The translations under genes and the position numbers were made by a program. DNA of 64,000 nucleotides from Pseudomonas sp. LB-090624 (GTDB taxonomy: Bacteria > Pseudomonadota > Gammaproteobacteria > Pseudomonadales > Pseudomonadaceae). Below are positions 36,378 through 45,798 of the stretch, piece after piece (the first letter of the stretch is position 1; the number at the start of each line of letters is the position of its first letter). The DNA lies in assembly GCF_003205205.1 (NCBI RefSeq), contig NZ_QJRL01000005.1, forward strand, positions 62,001-126,000, read 5' to 3'. The notes beneath the pieces are model-generated. The model ran no database searches and was not told the origin of the DNA. It was given only the letters and a program-made list of their open reading frames with translations.

Positions 36378-36923
36378 ATTAAGCGTGAAATGAGAAACGA
36401 TAAGCGTGCTGTACCGAAGGCCCCGATCAACGAGAATATCTCGGCCCGCGAGGTTCGGTTAATTGGCGCAGACGGCGAGCAGGTTGGCATCGTCTCGATT
36501 GATGAAGCGCTTCGTATCGCTGAAGAAGCGAAGCTGGATCTGGTGGAGATCTCTGCAGACGCAGTACCGCCTGTCTGCAAGGTGATGGACTACGGCAAGC
36601 ACCTCTTCGAGAAGAAGAAGCAGGCCAACGAAGCCAAGAAAAACCAGAAGCAGATCCAGATCAAAGAAATCAAGTTTCGTCCAGGGACGGAAGAAGGGGA
36701 TTACCAGGTAAAACTACGCAACCTGGTACGTTTCCTTACCGATGGGGACAAGGCCAAGATCTCTCTGAGATTCCGTGGTCGTGAGATGGCCCACCAGGAA
36801 CTGGGCATGGAGCTGTTGAAGCGGGTTGAAGCTGACCTGGCTGAATACGGCGCCGTTGAGCAGCATCCTAAGATGGAAGGACGCCAGCTTATGATGGTCA
36901 TCGCCCCCAAAAAGAAGAAGTAA
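36378..36923 (+). CDS. infC: translation initiation factor IF-3, probable AUU start
   Basis: This protein (181 residues from the AUU) binds the 30S subunit and proofreads initiation. The N-domain ([45 protein letters not shown]) and C-domain ([37 protein letters not shown]) are complete. An in-frame ATG lies at 36372 but only 2 bases after the CGGAG ribosome site (36365-36369). The ATT at 36378 is 8 bases away, and an ATT start for infC is known in many bacteria, so I chose ATT. This codon allows autoregulation by IF-3. It follows thrS directly (the stop of thrS is at 36370-36372). Confidence 0.9.
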   Translation: MKREMRNDKRAVPKAPINENISAREVRLIGADGEQVGIVSIDEALRIAEEAKLDLVEISADAVPPVCKVMDYGKHLFEKKKQANEAKKNQKQIQIKEIKFRPGTEEGDYQVKLRNLVRFLTDGDKAKISLRFRGREMAHQELGMELLKRVEADLAEYGAVEQHPKMEGRQLMMVIAPKKKK

Positions 36924-36985
36924 TCTCCCGGGCACGGCAGGCCTGATGATTATTGTGTAATTTTTATCGAATGCGGAGTTCCAAC

Positions 36986-37180
36986 ATGCCAAAAATGAAA
37001 ACCAAGAGCGGTGCTGCGAAGCGCTTCCTGAAGACCGCTTCCGGCTTCAAGCACAAGCACGCTTTCAAGAGCCACATCCTGACCAAAATGTCGACCAAGC
37101 GTAAGCGTCAACTGCGCGGTGCCAGCCTGCTGCACCCGTCTGACGTGGCAAAAGTCGAGCGCATGCTGCGCGTACGTTAA
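36986..37180 (+). CDS. rpmI: 50S ribosomal protein bL35
   Basis: A 64-residue basic ribosomal protein ([43 protein letters not shown]). The start at 36986 follows CGGAG at 36974-36978. The 62-base infC-rpmI gap can host the L20-binding control site known in this operon, but I did not resolve a structure. Confidence 0.97.
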   Translation: MPKMKTKSGAAKRFLKTASGFKHKHAFKSHILTKMSTKRKRQLRGASLLHPSDVAKVERMLRVR

Positions 37181-37207
37181 TTCTGGTTTAGATAGAGGAA
37201 GTTACTC

Positions 37208-37564
37208 ATGGCTCGTGTTAAGCGTGGCGTCATCGCTCGTAAGCGTCACAAGAAAATTCTGAAACTGGCTAAAGGCTACTACGGTGCACGCTCGCGCGTA
37301 TTCCGCGTTGCCAAGCAGGCTGTCATCAAGGCTGGTCAATATGCCTACCGTGACCGTCGTCAGAAGAAGCGTCAGTTCCGCGCACTGTGGATCGCTCGTA
37401 TCAACGCCGGTGCCCGCACCAACGGTCTGTCCTACAGCCGTCTGATTGCTGGCCTGAAAAAGGCTTCGATCGAAATCGACCGTAAGGTTCTGGCCGATCT
37501 GGCAGTGAACGAAAAAGCGGCGTTTGCTGCGATTGTCGAGAAAGCTAAAGCCGTTCTGGCTTAA
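37208..37564 (+). CDS. rplT: 50S ribosomal protein bL20
   Basis: A 118-residue ribosomal protein ([52 protein letters not shown]). It is an early assembly protein and, in enterobacteria, a repressor of its own operon. GAGGAAG lies before the ATG, and rpmI ends 27 bases upstream. Confidence 0.98.
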   Translation: MARVKRGVIARKRHKKILKLAKGYYGARSRVFRVAKQAVIKAGQYAYRDRRQKKRQFRALWIARINAGARTNGLSYSRLIAGLKKASIEIDRKVLADLAVNEKAAFAAIVEKAKAVLA

Positions 37565-37580
37565 GTACCCGCGACAATCA

Positions 37581-37604
37581 CCCGGCGGCGCTAGCGCCGT
37601 CGGG
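37581..37604 (+). terminator. GC-rich hairpin after rplT
   Basis: CCCGGCGGCG pairs with CGCCGTCGGG around CTAG. There is no T-tract. It is probably a 3' stabilising or pausing hairpin, first of two in the rplT-pheS gap. Confidence 0.5.
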
Positions 37605-37610
37605 CATTGA

Positions 37611-38690
<1,080 letters not shown>

Positions 38691-38723
38691 GTCAATGCCC
38701 GACGCAACTTTCAGGAGAACAGC

Positions 38724-41105
38724 ATGAAATTCAGTGAACAGTGGCTGCGCGGTTGGGTAAACCCGCAAGTCTCTCGTGACGAACTGGTCGCCCGCCTGTC
38801 CATGGCCGGGCTCGAAGTCGACAGCGTTACCCCCGCTGCCGGCCAGTTCAGCGGCATCGTGGTGGGCGAGATCCTCGCCACCGAACAACACCCGGACGCC
38901 GACAAGCTGCGCGTGTGCCAGGTGACCAACGGCCAGGAAACCTTCCAGGTCGTGTGCGGCGCCCCTAACGCCCGCCCAGGCATCAAGGTGCCGTTCGCCA
39001 TGATCGGCGCCGAGCTGTCGGGCGACTTCAAGATCAAGAAGGCCAAGCTGCGCGGCGTCGAGTCGTTCGGCATGCTGTGCTCGGCAGCCGAGCTGGAAAT
39101 CAGCGAAGAGAACGACGGCCTGCTGGAACTGGCTGCCGACGCCCCGGTAGGCGAAAACATTCGTACCTACCTGAGCCTGGATGACGCCAGCATCGAAATC
39201 GGCCTCACGCCGAACCGCGGTGACTGCCTGTCCATCGCCGGCCTGGCCCGCGACGTTAGCGCCCTGTACGACACCCCGGTCACTCGCCCGGTAGTGCCGG
39301 CCGTAGCCGCTGCCCACGACGAAGTACGCCCGGTTGAAGTCAGCGCCCCGGCTGCCTGCCCGCGCTACCTCGGCCGCGTTATCCGTAACGTCGACCTGAG
39401 CAAGCCAACCCCACTGTGGATGGTCGAGCGCCTGCGCCGCAGCGACGTTCGCAGCATCGACGCCGCCGTCGACATCACCAACTACGTGATGCTCGAACTC
39501 GGCCAGCCGATGCACGCCTTCGACCTGGCAGAAATCAACGGCGGCATTCGCGTACGCATGGCCGAAGAGGGCGAAAAACTCGTCCTGCTCGACGGCCAGG
39601 AAGTGGCCCTGCGCGCCGACACCCTGGTCATCGCCGACCACACCCGCGCCCTGGCCATCGCCGGCGTCATGGGTGGCGAGCACAGCGGTGTGAATACCGA
39701 AAAAACCCGCGACCTGTTCCTGGAAAGCGCCTTCTTCGAGCCGATTTCCGTCGCCGGTAAAGCCCGTTCCTACGGCCTGCACACCGATGCCTCGCACCGC
39801 TACGAGCGCGGCGTCGACTCGCAGCTGGCCCGCGAAGCCATGGAGCGTGCCACCCAGCTGCTGCTGGAAACCGTTGGCGGCGAAGCCGGCCCGATCGTCG
39901 AAGCCGTCAGCCAACAGCACCTGCCGCAAGTAGCTCCGGTCACCCTGCGCGCCGAACGCATCACCCAGATGCTCGGCATGGAAATGGACCCAGCTCAGGT
40001 CGAGCAGTTGCTCAACGCCCTCGAGTTGACCACGACCAAGAGCGGGGAAGTGCAGTGGACCGTCAGCGTGCCAAGCCACCGCTTCGACATCAGCCTGGAA
40101 GTGGACCTGATCGAAGAGCTGGCCCGCCTGTACGGCTACAACAACCTGCCGGTCCGCTACCCGCAAGCCCGCCTGGCGCCACAGGGCAAGCCGGAAACCC
40201 GCGGTGACCTGCCGACCCTGCGCCGCCTGCTGGTTGCCCGCGGCTACCAGGAAGCCATCACCTATAGCTTCATCGACCCGAAACTGTTCGAACTGTTCAG
40301 CCCTGGCGTAGAGCCGCTGCTGCTAGCCAACCCCATCTCCAGCGACATGGCCGCCATGCGCGCCTCGCTGTGGCCGGGCCTGGTCAAGGCACTGCAGCAC
40401 AACCTGAACCGCCAGCAAGACCGCGTGCGCCTGTTCGAAAGCGGCCTGCGCTTCGTCGGCCAGCTGGGTGACCTGCAGCAGCAACCAATGATTGCCGGCG
40501 TCATCACCGGCAGCCGCCTGCCAGAAGGCTGGGCCAACGGCCGCGACGGCGTCGACTTCTTCGACGTCAAAGCCGACGTCGAAGCCCTGCTGGGCTACTC
40601 CGGCGCCCTGAGCGACTTCACCTTCAGCGCCGGCAAACACCCAGCCCTGCACCCAGGCCAGACCGCTGCCATCGAGCGTGACGGCAAACTGGTCGGCTAC
40701 CTCGGCGCCATCCACCCAGAGCTGGCCAAGGCCCTGGGCCTGGACCGCCCGGTGTTCCTGTTCGAGCTGGTGCTGGGCGACGTGGTCGAAGGCCGCCTGC
40801 CGAAATTCAGCGAACTGTCCAAGTTCCCGGAAACCCGCCGCGACCTGGCTTTGATCGCAGGACGTGACGTCGCTTCTAGCGCGGTGCTTGAATTAATTCG
40901 TGACAATGCAGGCGAATGGCTCACAGACCTCAGGCTGTTTGATGTGTACCAAGGTAAAGGCATTGATCCTGATAGAAAAAGCCTTGCCGTTGGCTTGACC
41001 TGGCAGCATCCATCGCGCACTCTTAACGACGATGAGGTGAACACTACCCTGCAAAACATCCTCACCTCGCTCGAACAAAGGTTGAACACCACGTTAAGGA
41101 AATAA
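38724..41105 (+). CDS. pheT: phenylalanine-tRNA ligase beta subunit
   Basis: A 793-residue subunit containing the tRNA-binding domain ([22 protein letters not shown]), the B3/B4 editing domain, B5 domains and the C-terminal ferredoxin-like anticodon-binding domain ([34 protein letters not shown]). CAGGAG precedes the ATG. ihfA follows after 4 bases. Confidence 0.98.
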
Positions 41106-41109
41106 CGGC

Positions 41110-41412
41110 ATGGGTGCTCTGACGAAAGCTGAGATGGCCGAAAGGCTGTACGAGGAGCTGGGGCTTAACAAGCGTGAGGCCAAGGAGCTGGTCGAGCTGT
41201 TTTTTGAAGAAATTCGGCACGCACTTGAAGAGAACGAGCAGGTCAAGCTGTCCGGATTCGGCAACTTCGACCTTCGCGACAAACGCCAGCGGCCGGGCCG
41301 CAACCCCAAAACAGGGGAAGAGATCCCGATCACCGCACGGCGCGTCGTCACCTTTCGTCCAGGGCAGAAGTTGAAGGCCCGGGTTGAGGCCTATGCTGGA
41401 ACCAAGCCATAA
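41110..41412 (+). CDS. ihfA: integration host factor subunit alpha
   Basis: A 100-residue DNA-bending protein of the HU/IHF family ([76 protein letters not shown]). It works with IhfB in recombination, replication and sigma54 promoter activation. Its position right after pheT is the standard gammaproteobacterial order. AAGGAAAT precedes the ATG. Confidence 0.98.
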
Positions 41413-41749
41413 CGACGAACTGCCCCCTATACCGGGCAAACGCTACTTCACCATTGGTGAAGTGAGCGAGTTGTGTGCCGTAAAGCCACACGTGCTGCGG
41501 TATTGGGAGCAGGAGTTCGACCAGCTGAACCCTGTGAAGCGGCGGGGGAACCGGCGGTATTACCAGCGCCAGGATGTGCTGATGATCCGCCAGATTCGTG
41601 CGCTGCTTTATGAGCAGGGGTTCACCATTGGCGGGGCGCGGTTACGGCTCTCCAGTGATGAGGCTAAAGATGAATCCAGCCAGTACAAGCAGCTGATTCG
41701 GCAGATGATTGTTGAATTGGAGGATGTGTTGGTGGTTTTGAAGAAGTGA
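41393..41749 (+). CDS. MerR-family transcriptional regulator
   Basis: A 118-residue MerR-type protein with an N-terminal winged helix ([46 protein letters not shown]) and a short helical dimerisation tail ([21 protein letters not shown]). It has no metal-binding cysteines or large effector domain. This small MerR gene is routinely found after ihfA in Pseudomonas and relatives. The ATG at 41393 lies inside the ihfA end, a 20-base overlap consistent with coupled translation. The regulated genes are unknown. Confidence 0.88.
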
Positions 41750-41862
41750 ACCGGATTCTGATGAATGGAAATTTTTTTGAGAAAAAGCTTTCATTTATCA
41801 GGAGGTTAGGGTACATTCTTCAACGTTCTCGGCAAGATTGAGAACATGCTTTAAAGCCCAGT

Positions 41863-41939
41863 CGGGGCGTAGCGCAGCCCGGTAGCGCACTTGCATGGGG
41901 TGCAAGGGGTCGAGTGTTCGAATCACTCCGTCCCGACCA
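41863..41939 (+). tRNA. tRNA-Pro (anticodon GGG)
   Basis: A 77-base cloverleaf. Acceptor arms CGGGGCG/CGTCCCG are followed by A and CCA (encoded, ending 41939). The D arm is GCGC..GCGC, the anticodon stem CTTGC/GCAAG encloses the loop ATGGGGT, and the T arm contains GTTCGAATC. Its 3' side is flanked by a tyrosine-recombinase remnant, so it was a genomic-island attachment site. Confidence 0.97.
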
Positions 41940-41956
41940 TATATTTCAACGACTTA

Positions 41957-41976
41957 GCCACCTCCGGGTGGCTTTG
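41957..41976 (+). terminator. terminator after tRNA-Pro
   Basis: GCCACC and GGTGGC form a short stem around TCCG, followed by TTTGTTG. Confidence 0.75.
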
Positions 41977-42021
41977 TTGTTTCTGGGGCTAGTGACTTTT
42001 CGAGTGACTTCGCCTTTTTTC

Positions 42022-42195
42022 TCATCCAATTCTCCTTTTCAAGATCGTCAGAACCGGCCCGCGTGAATCTGTGGCCGATACCTTGTTTGCCGCCTCGATC
42101 ATCTGGCCGATCTCCGCGCCGGAGTAGTGACTGGTCACGCTTCCGCTCTTGTGGCCAAGTAACGACTTCCGATCTTCCAAGCTAACAGCTGCTGC
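42022..42195 (-). pseudogene. tyrosine recombinase (phage-type integrase), C-terminal remnant
   Basis: On the minus strand the frame reads AAAVSLEDRKSLLGHKSG, then SVTSHYSGAEIGQMIEAANKV, then SATDSRGPVLTILKRRIG and stops at 42022. LEDR(K/Q)xLLGHKSGxxTxHYSxAE is the C-terminal active-site region of tRNA-targeting integrases, including the nucleophilic Tyr in HYS and the LGH histidine. Everything upstream of about 42195 is replaced by a transporter gene in opposite orientation. The fragment lies 83 bases from tRNA-Pro, pointing to it with its C-terminus. It is a scar of an integrated element. Confidence 0.8.
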
Positions 42196-42196
42196 T

Positions 42197-43219
42197 TCCT
42201 GGCGATGGATCTTCTACCTGCAGCTGGTACCTGGCATCGCGCTGCTGGCAGCCATATCTTGGTCGATCGAAGCCAGGCCCATGAAGCTCGAACTGTTGCG
42301 CAAGGGCGACTGGCTGGGTATCACGGCCATGGTGCTGGGCCTGGGTGGGCTGCAGATCGTCCTGGAAGAAGGCGGGCGCCTGGACTGGTTCAGTTCGCGC
42401 TACATCCTGGCCATGGCTGTGGTCGCAGCCATCGCGCTGGTGGTGTTCGTGGGCACGCAGCTCTACGGTAAGCAGGCGTTCATCAACCTGCGGCTGCTTG
42501 GACATTACAACTTCGGCGTTGCCAGCGTTGCCATGTTCGTTTTCGGTGCTGCGACATTCGGGCTTGTCTTTCTGGTTCCCAACTATCTGTCCCAGTTGCA
42601 GGGTTTCAGCGCCAGCGATGTGGGTGTGGCACTGATTGCCTACGGCGTGGTGCAGCTGTCATTGGCACCGCTCATGCCACGCCTGATGGTCTGGACCAGC
42701 GCCAAATTCATGGTAGCCAGCGGCTTTCTGATCATGGCGCTGGGCTGCTGGCTGGGCGCAGGCCTGACCGCGGACAGCGCGGACAACGTCATCATTCCGT
42801 CCACGGTGGTGCGGGGTATCGGACAGCCTTTCATCATGGTGGCGCTTTCGGTGCTGGCGGTGGCCGGGCTGGACAAGCGTGAGGCGGGTTCGGCGTCGGC
42901 GGTTTTCTCGATGTTGCGCAACCTTGGCGGAGCGATTGGCACCGCGGCCCTTACCCAGGTGGTAGCAACGCGTGAGCGTTTTCACAGCGAGCGCGTTTAC
43001 GAGCATGTATCGGCGTTTTCGCCAGGGCTGCAGGAGCGGCTGGGGCAGACGTTGCAGACGTGGTTGCCGGCGCAGCAACAGATACTCGAAGTGTTGGCAG
43101 CCACGGTGCGTCGTGAAGCCTACCTGCTGGCTTACAGCGATGCCTTTTATGTTTCTTGCCTGGCGCTGATCGGGTGCGCAGTCGCAGCGCTCATATTGCG
43201 CACGCAGCGGGCCAAGTAG
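42197..43219 (+). pseudogene. DHA2-type MFS drug transporter, N-terminally truncated
   Basis: Similarity to EmrB/DHA2 14-helix transporters begins abruptly at SWRWIFYLQLVPGIALL (a mid-protein motif of this family) and runs to the end at 43219. About 341 residues remain, with roughly nine hydrophobic segments. A full-length relative has about 510 residues, so the first five helices or so are lost. The frame stays open upstream to an ATG at 42149, but that part is antisense of the integrase remnant. No ribosome site is apparent. The break lies at the join to the integrase fragment. Confidence 0.78.
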
Positions 43220-43299
43220 CTGCGATCAACGTGATTACAAGTTCTAACCAAGGAGCGACTGCAATGGATTGCCCATGCATTACTGATTAACAATAGTTT

Positions 43300-43593
43300 G
43301 ATAGCGAAATCGAGATCCGTGTCGCCAGATCAGAGGGTGCAGAAGATATCCAGGCCATTTACGCGCCTATCGTGCTCCACACGGCCACTTCATTCAAAGA
43401 GGCAGTGCCGAGCGTGGAGCAAATGCGTGAGCGGATCGCCACGACCCTGCAAACCTACCCTTATCTGGTAGCGGTGCTGGAGGGACGGGTAGTCGGCTAC
43501 GCCTACGCCAGTCAGCACCGGGCGCGGGCGGCGTACCGCTGGGCGGTGGATGTGACGGTCTACGTCGCCGAGGGTCAGCGCCGTCTGGGTGGA
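43300..43593 (+). pseudogene. GNAT acetyltransferase, broken at both ends (phosphinothricin-acetyltransferase-like)
   Basis: The frame reads IEIRVARSEGAEDIQAIYAPIVLHTATSFKE..YLVAVLEGRVVGYAYASQHRARAAYRWAVDVTVYVAEGQRRLG. This is the N-terminal two thirds of a Pat/Bar-type GNAT enzyme. The acetyl-CoA loop stops being recognisable after GQRRLG near 43593, where the frame turns into unrelated sequence. At the front, in-frame TAA and TAG (43288-43296) separate it from the AAGGAG/ATG at 43250-43266. It is not functional. Confidence 0.75.
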
Positions 43594-43643
43594 CGTGGCA
43601 GGCAGGTGATATACTTCGCCGCTTGCCAAACAAGGAGAGTGGT

Positions 43644-43841
43644 ATGCGGTTTAGAGAAAGGTTCGGAACCATGCAGGAATGGCTCACACCGAAGCGTTTG
43701 CGCCGTATCGCCTTTGCGCTGTTGGCGATATGGGGAGGCCTATCTGCGATGTATCCTGGCCAGCACCTTGCCTGGCTGGTAGTGCTCGCGTCATGCATTT
43801 TGGCGTCGGCGTATATCCCGAACCCTATCAGGAAGCGTTGA
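43644..43841 (+). CDS. small membrane protein (65 aa), unknown
   Basis: A 65-residue protein with a basic N-terminus (RFRERFGTMQEWLTPKRLRR) and two short hydrophobic segments (IAFALLAIWGGLSAM and LAWLVVLASCILASAYI). AAGGAG at 43632-43637 is well placed before ATG 43644. It lies in the decayed accessory region. Its end overlaps the convergent frame at 43791. Function is unknown. Confidence 0.55.
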   Translation: MRFRERFGTMQEWLTPKRLRRIAFALLAIWGGLSAMYPGQHLAWLVVLASCILASAYIPNPIRKR

Positions 43842-44318
43842 GGCGCTGGCGGGCAGCGCGTCGATGGATGCGCAGGGCCAGGCGATGCCGCAGGTCTGGC
43901 CGCAACGCCCCATCATGTTTGTGTCTGCTCGGGCGACGCGCACAGCCTTGCTCAGGTTGCTTGTGCAGCCGCCATTGGCTTTCAGCCCGATCAAATTGTT
44001 GCCGTTCCAGGCCTTCGGCTTCTGCATGTAGAACTCAGCAAAGTCAGGATGCTGGTCCAGCGCTTCGCGGATCTCGACATACTTACAATCGCCGCCGATC
44101 CGCGTCCTGGCGTCGATGTAGTCCTTCGGCCACGGGGTGTCGGTGTCGCGGTGATCCAGAGCACCGTCCCGGGTGAACTGCTGGGCCCTGTCCAGATCGG
44201 TGACACCCTTTGGCATGATGGCAATTTGGTTTGGGATGGCAGGGTTACCCGATGTGTCTGCGGATTGCACGGAGCCCGCTGGTCGCTTCGCTATTTTCGA
44301 CACGCCCGAGAACGACAT
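43791..44318 (-). CDS. hypothetical protein (175 aa), possible remnant
   Basis: A 175-residue frame, soluble, with protein-like middle (MPKGVTDLDRAQQF, DTPWPKDYIDARTRIGGDCKYVEIREALDQHPDFAEFYMQKPKAWNG). The last 45 residues are Arg/Ala-rich and look out of frame. The true start may be a later Met (for example the one in AIMPKGVT). I do not recognise a family. The gap 44319-44487 beyond it contains nothing I can name. Confidence 0.4.
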   Translation of the reverse strand: MSFSGVSKIAKRPAGSVQSADTSGNPAIPNQIAIMPKGVTDLDRAQQFTRDGALDHRDTDTPWPKDYIDARTRIGGDCKYVEIREALDQHPDFAEFYMQKPKAWNGNNLIGLKANGGCTSNLSKAVRVARADTNMMGRCGQTCGIAWPCASIDALPASASTLPDRVRDIRRRQNA

Positions 44319-44487
44319 CCACGGGCTGAGCTAGATCGATGCCTTACAAGGGGCAGTCTTACTGCCCAAGCCTCGGTGGGCGAGGGGGTGGGGCATTCGA
44401 GCGAGCAGCGTGGCCGAAGTCGAGCAGGCTTGGGATCACGTGGCGACTCGGTTGCTGTGCTGGGCTGACGATTGATGCGCGCAGCTT

Positions 44488-45516
44488 TCAAGTGCTCTCG
44501 CGAACCACCAGGCTGAAGCCCACATCCTCTACCTGCTCCCGCCGTCCCAGGCGGCCTTCGATCCTCTGCAGCAGCAACTCTGCGGTACGCAAGCCAATGC
44601 GCCCGCCGTCAACATTCACCGTGCTCAAGCGCGGGTGTGTATGGGCGGCGAATTCCAGGTTACCGAAGCCCATCACCGCCAAGTCCTGAGGCACCCGTAG
44701 ACCGTTGGCCTGGGCCTCGGCCATGACCCCCTGGGCGAGCAGGTCGATGCTGCAGATAACCGCATCCATCGGCACCTTGGCCGCAAGTAGCCGGGCCATG
44801 GCTTCACGGCCATTTCCCATGTTCACCGGCACTGCTTCAAGCTCGCAGGCGACCACTTCGACGCAGGCTGCGCGCAGGGTGTCGACACACGCCTGACGCC
44901 GACGGGTGGCGCGGGCGTCGTCGCTCCACACCAGGCTGACGCGACGGTGGCCGCGTGCAATGATGTGCTCGGCCATGGCCTGGCCGGCGGCTTCGTGGGA
45001 AAAGCCGACCACGGTATCGATCGGGTCCTGCGTCAGCTCCCACGTCTCTACCACCGGAATGCCACGGGCAATCAGCTTATCCCGCGCTTCAGGGCTCTGC
45101 AGTTGGCGGGTCAGCACGATGCCGTCGGGGCGTCGGGCGAGGATCGCATCGATCAGTTCCGCTTCACTGCTGTGTGCCAGGTCCGACTGGCTCAGAAGCA
45201 ACTGGTAGCGCGCCGTTGCCAGGCGCTGGCCAAGTTGGGTGATGGTGTCGACGAAGGCACGGTTGGCAATGTTCGGCACCACCACGATGATCAGTCGGCT
45301 GCGCTGTGAAACCAATGCGCCTGCCAGCATGTTCGGCACATAGCCGGTCTTGCGGATGGCATTGCGCACTTTTTTCTGAGTTTTCTCCGACACCAACTCC
45401 GGTCGGTTAATCACCCGGGAAACAGTGATGGGCGAGACCTTGGCCATCTTCGCCACGTCGTCGAGGGTGGCGGGTGCCGATTTCGGACCGGTGGTGATTA
45501 CGGGGTTTTCCAGCAT
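44488..45516 (-). CDS. LacI-family repressor of the aldarate cluster
   Basis: A 342-residue regulator. The helix-turn-helix ATLDDVAKMAKVSPITVSRVIN lies at about residues 16-37, followed by a hinge and a sugar-binding core (IIVVVPNIANRAFVDTITQLGQRL; DAVICSIDLLAQGVMAEAQ..LAVMGFGNLEFAAHTHP). It belongs to the GntR (gluconate)-like LacI branch. It is divergent from the MFS-dehydratase genes, with tandem palindromic operators in the 282-base gap, so it most likely represses both itself and the cluster until galactarate, talarate or a derivative binds. Start 45516 was chosen because LacI proteins begin about 15-20 residues before the helix-turn-helix. Confidence 0.88.
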   Translation of the reverse strand: MLENPVITTGPKSAPATLDDVAKMAKVSPITVSRVINRPELVSEKTQKKVRNAIRKTGYVPNMLAGALVSQRSRLIIVVVPNIANRAFVDTITQLGQRLATARYQLLLSQSDLAHSSEAELIDAILARRPDGIVLTRQLQSPEARDKLIARGIPVVETWELTQDPIDTVVGFSHEAAGQAMAEHIIARGHRRVSLVWSDDARATRRRQACVDTLRAACVEVVACELEAVPVNMGNGREAMARLLAAKVPMDAVICSIDLLAQGVMAEAQANGLRVPQDLAVMGFGNLEFAAHTHPRLSTVNVDGGRIGLRTAELLLQRIEGRLGRREQVEDVGFSLVVREST

Positions 45517-45661
45517 GCGGAGCCTCAAGGCGGGCGGATTGAGCGGGTAAATCGATTCTACCGGAACGGCATCTGCTTTCCTGCCCCTTTGGAGTATTCC
45601 CAATGCATGGGAATTTCACCTGGACTCTCATTTGCACCTTGCGTTGAATCACGCATAGGAT

Positions 45662-45694
45662 AAATGACAGCGCTGTCATTTGATAGCGCTGTCA
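45662..45694. promoter_or_regulatory. tandem LacI-type operators
   Basis: AAATGACAGCGCTGTCATTT at 45662-45681 is a perfect 20-base palindrome. A second copy, TGATAGCGCTGTCA at 45681-45694, is the same site with one mismatch. The two AGCGCT centres are 16 bases apart. They lie between the divergent repressor and the MFS gene and are the expected binding sites of the LacI-family protein at 44488. Confidence 0.85.
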
Positions 45695-45774
45695 TTGGCC
45701 GAGGCAGCTCTCTATCAGGGCTGCAAGCTGCCAGAATTCGAAGCAGGTGCCGGTGCAAGGCCCTGCACGACGCC

Positions 45775-45785
45775 AATAAAAACAA
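45775..45785 (+). promoter_or_regulatory. Hfq/Crc-type A-rich motifs before the aldarate MFS gene
   Basis: Two overlapping AANAANAA matches (AATAAAAA and AAAAACAA) lie directly before the GAGG ribosome site (45787-45790) of the transporter gene. Confidence 0.6.
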
Positions 45786-45798
45786 TGAGGCAATCGCG

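Noticed and set aside
41940..44480. A second copy of the tRNA-Pro 3' end as attR
   Set aside because: I found no repeat of the TTCGAATCACTCCGTCCCGA end in this region by eye. It may have been deleted.
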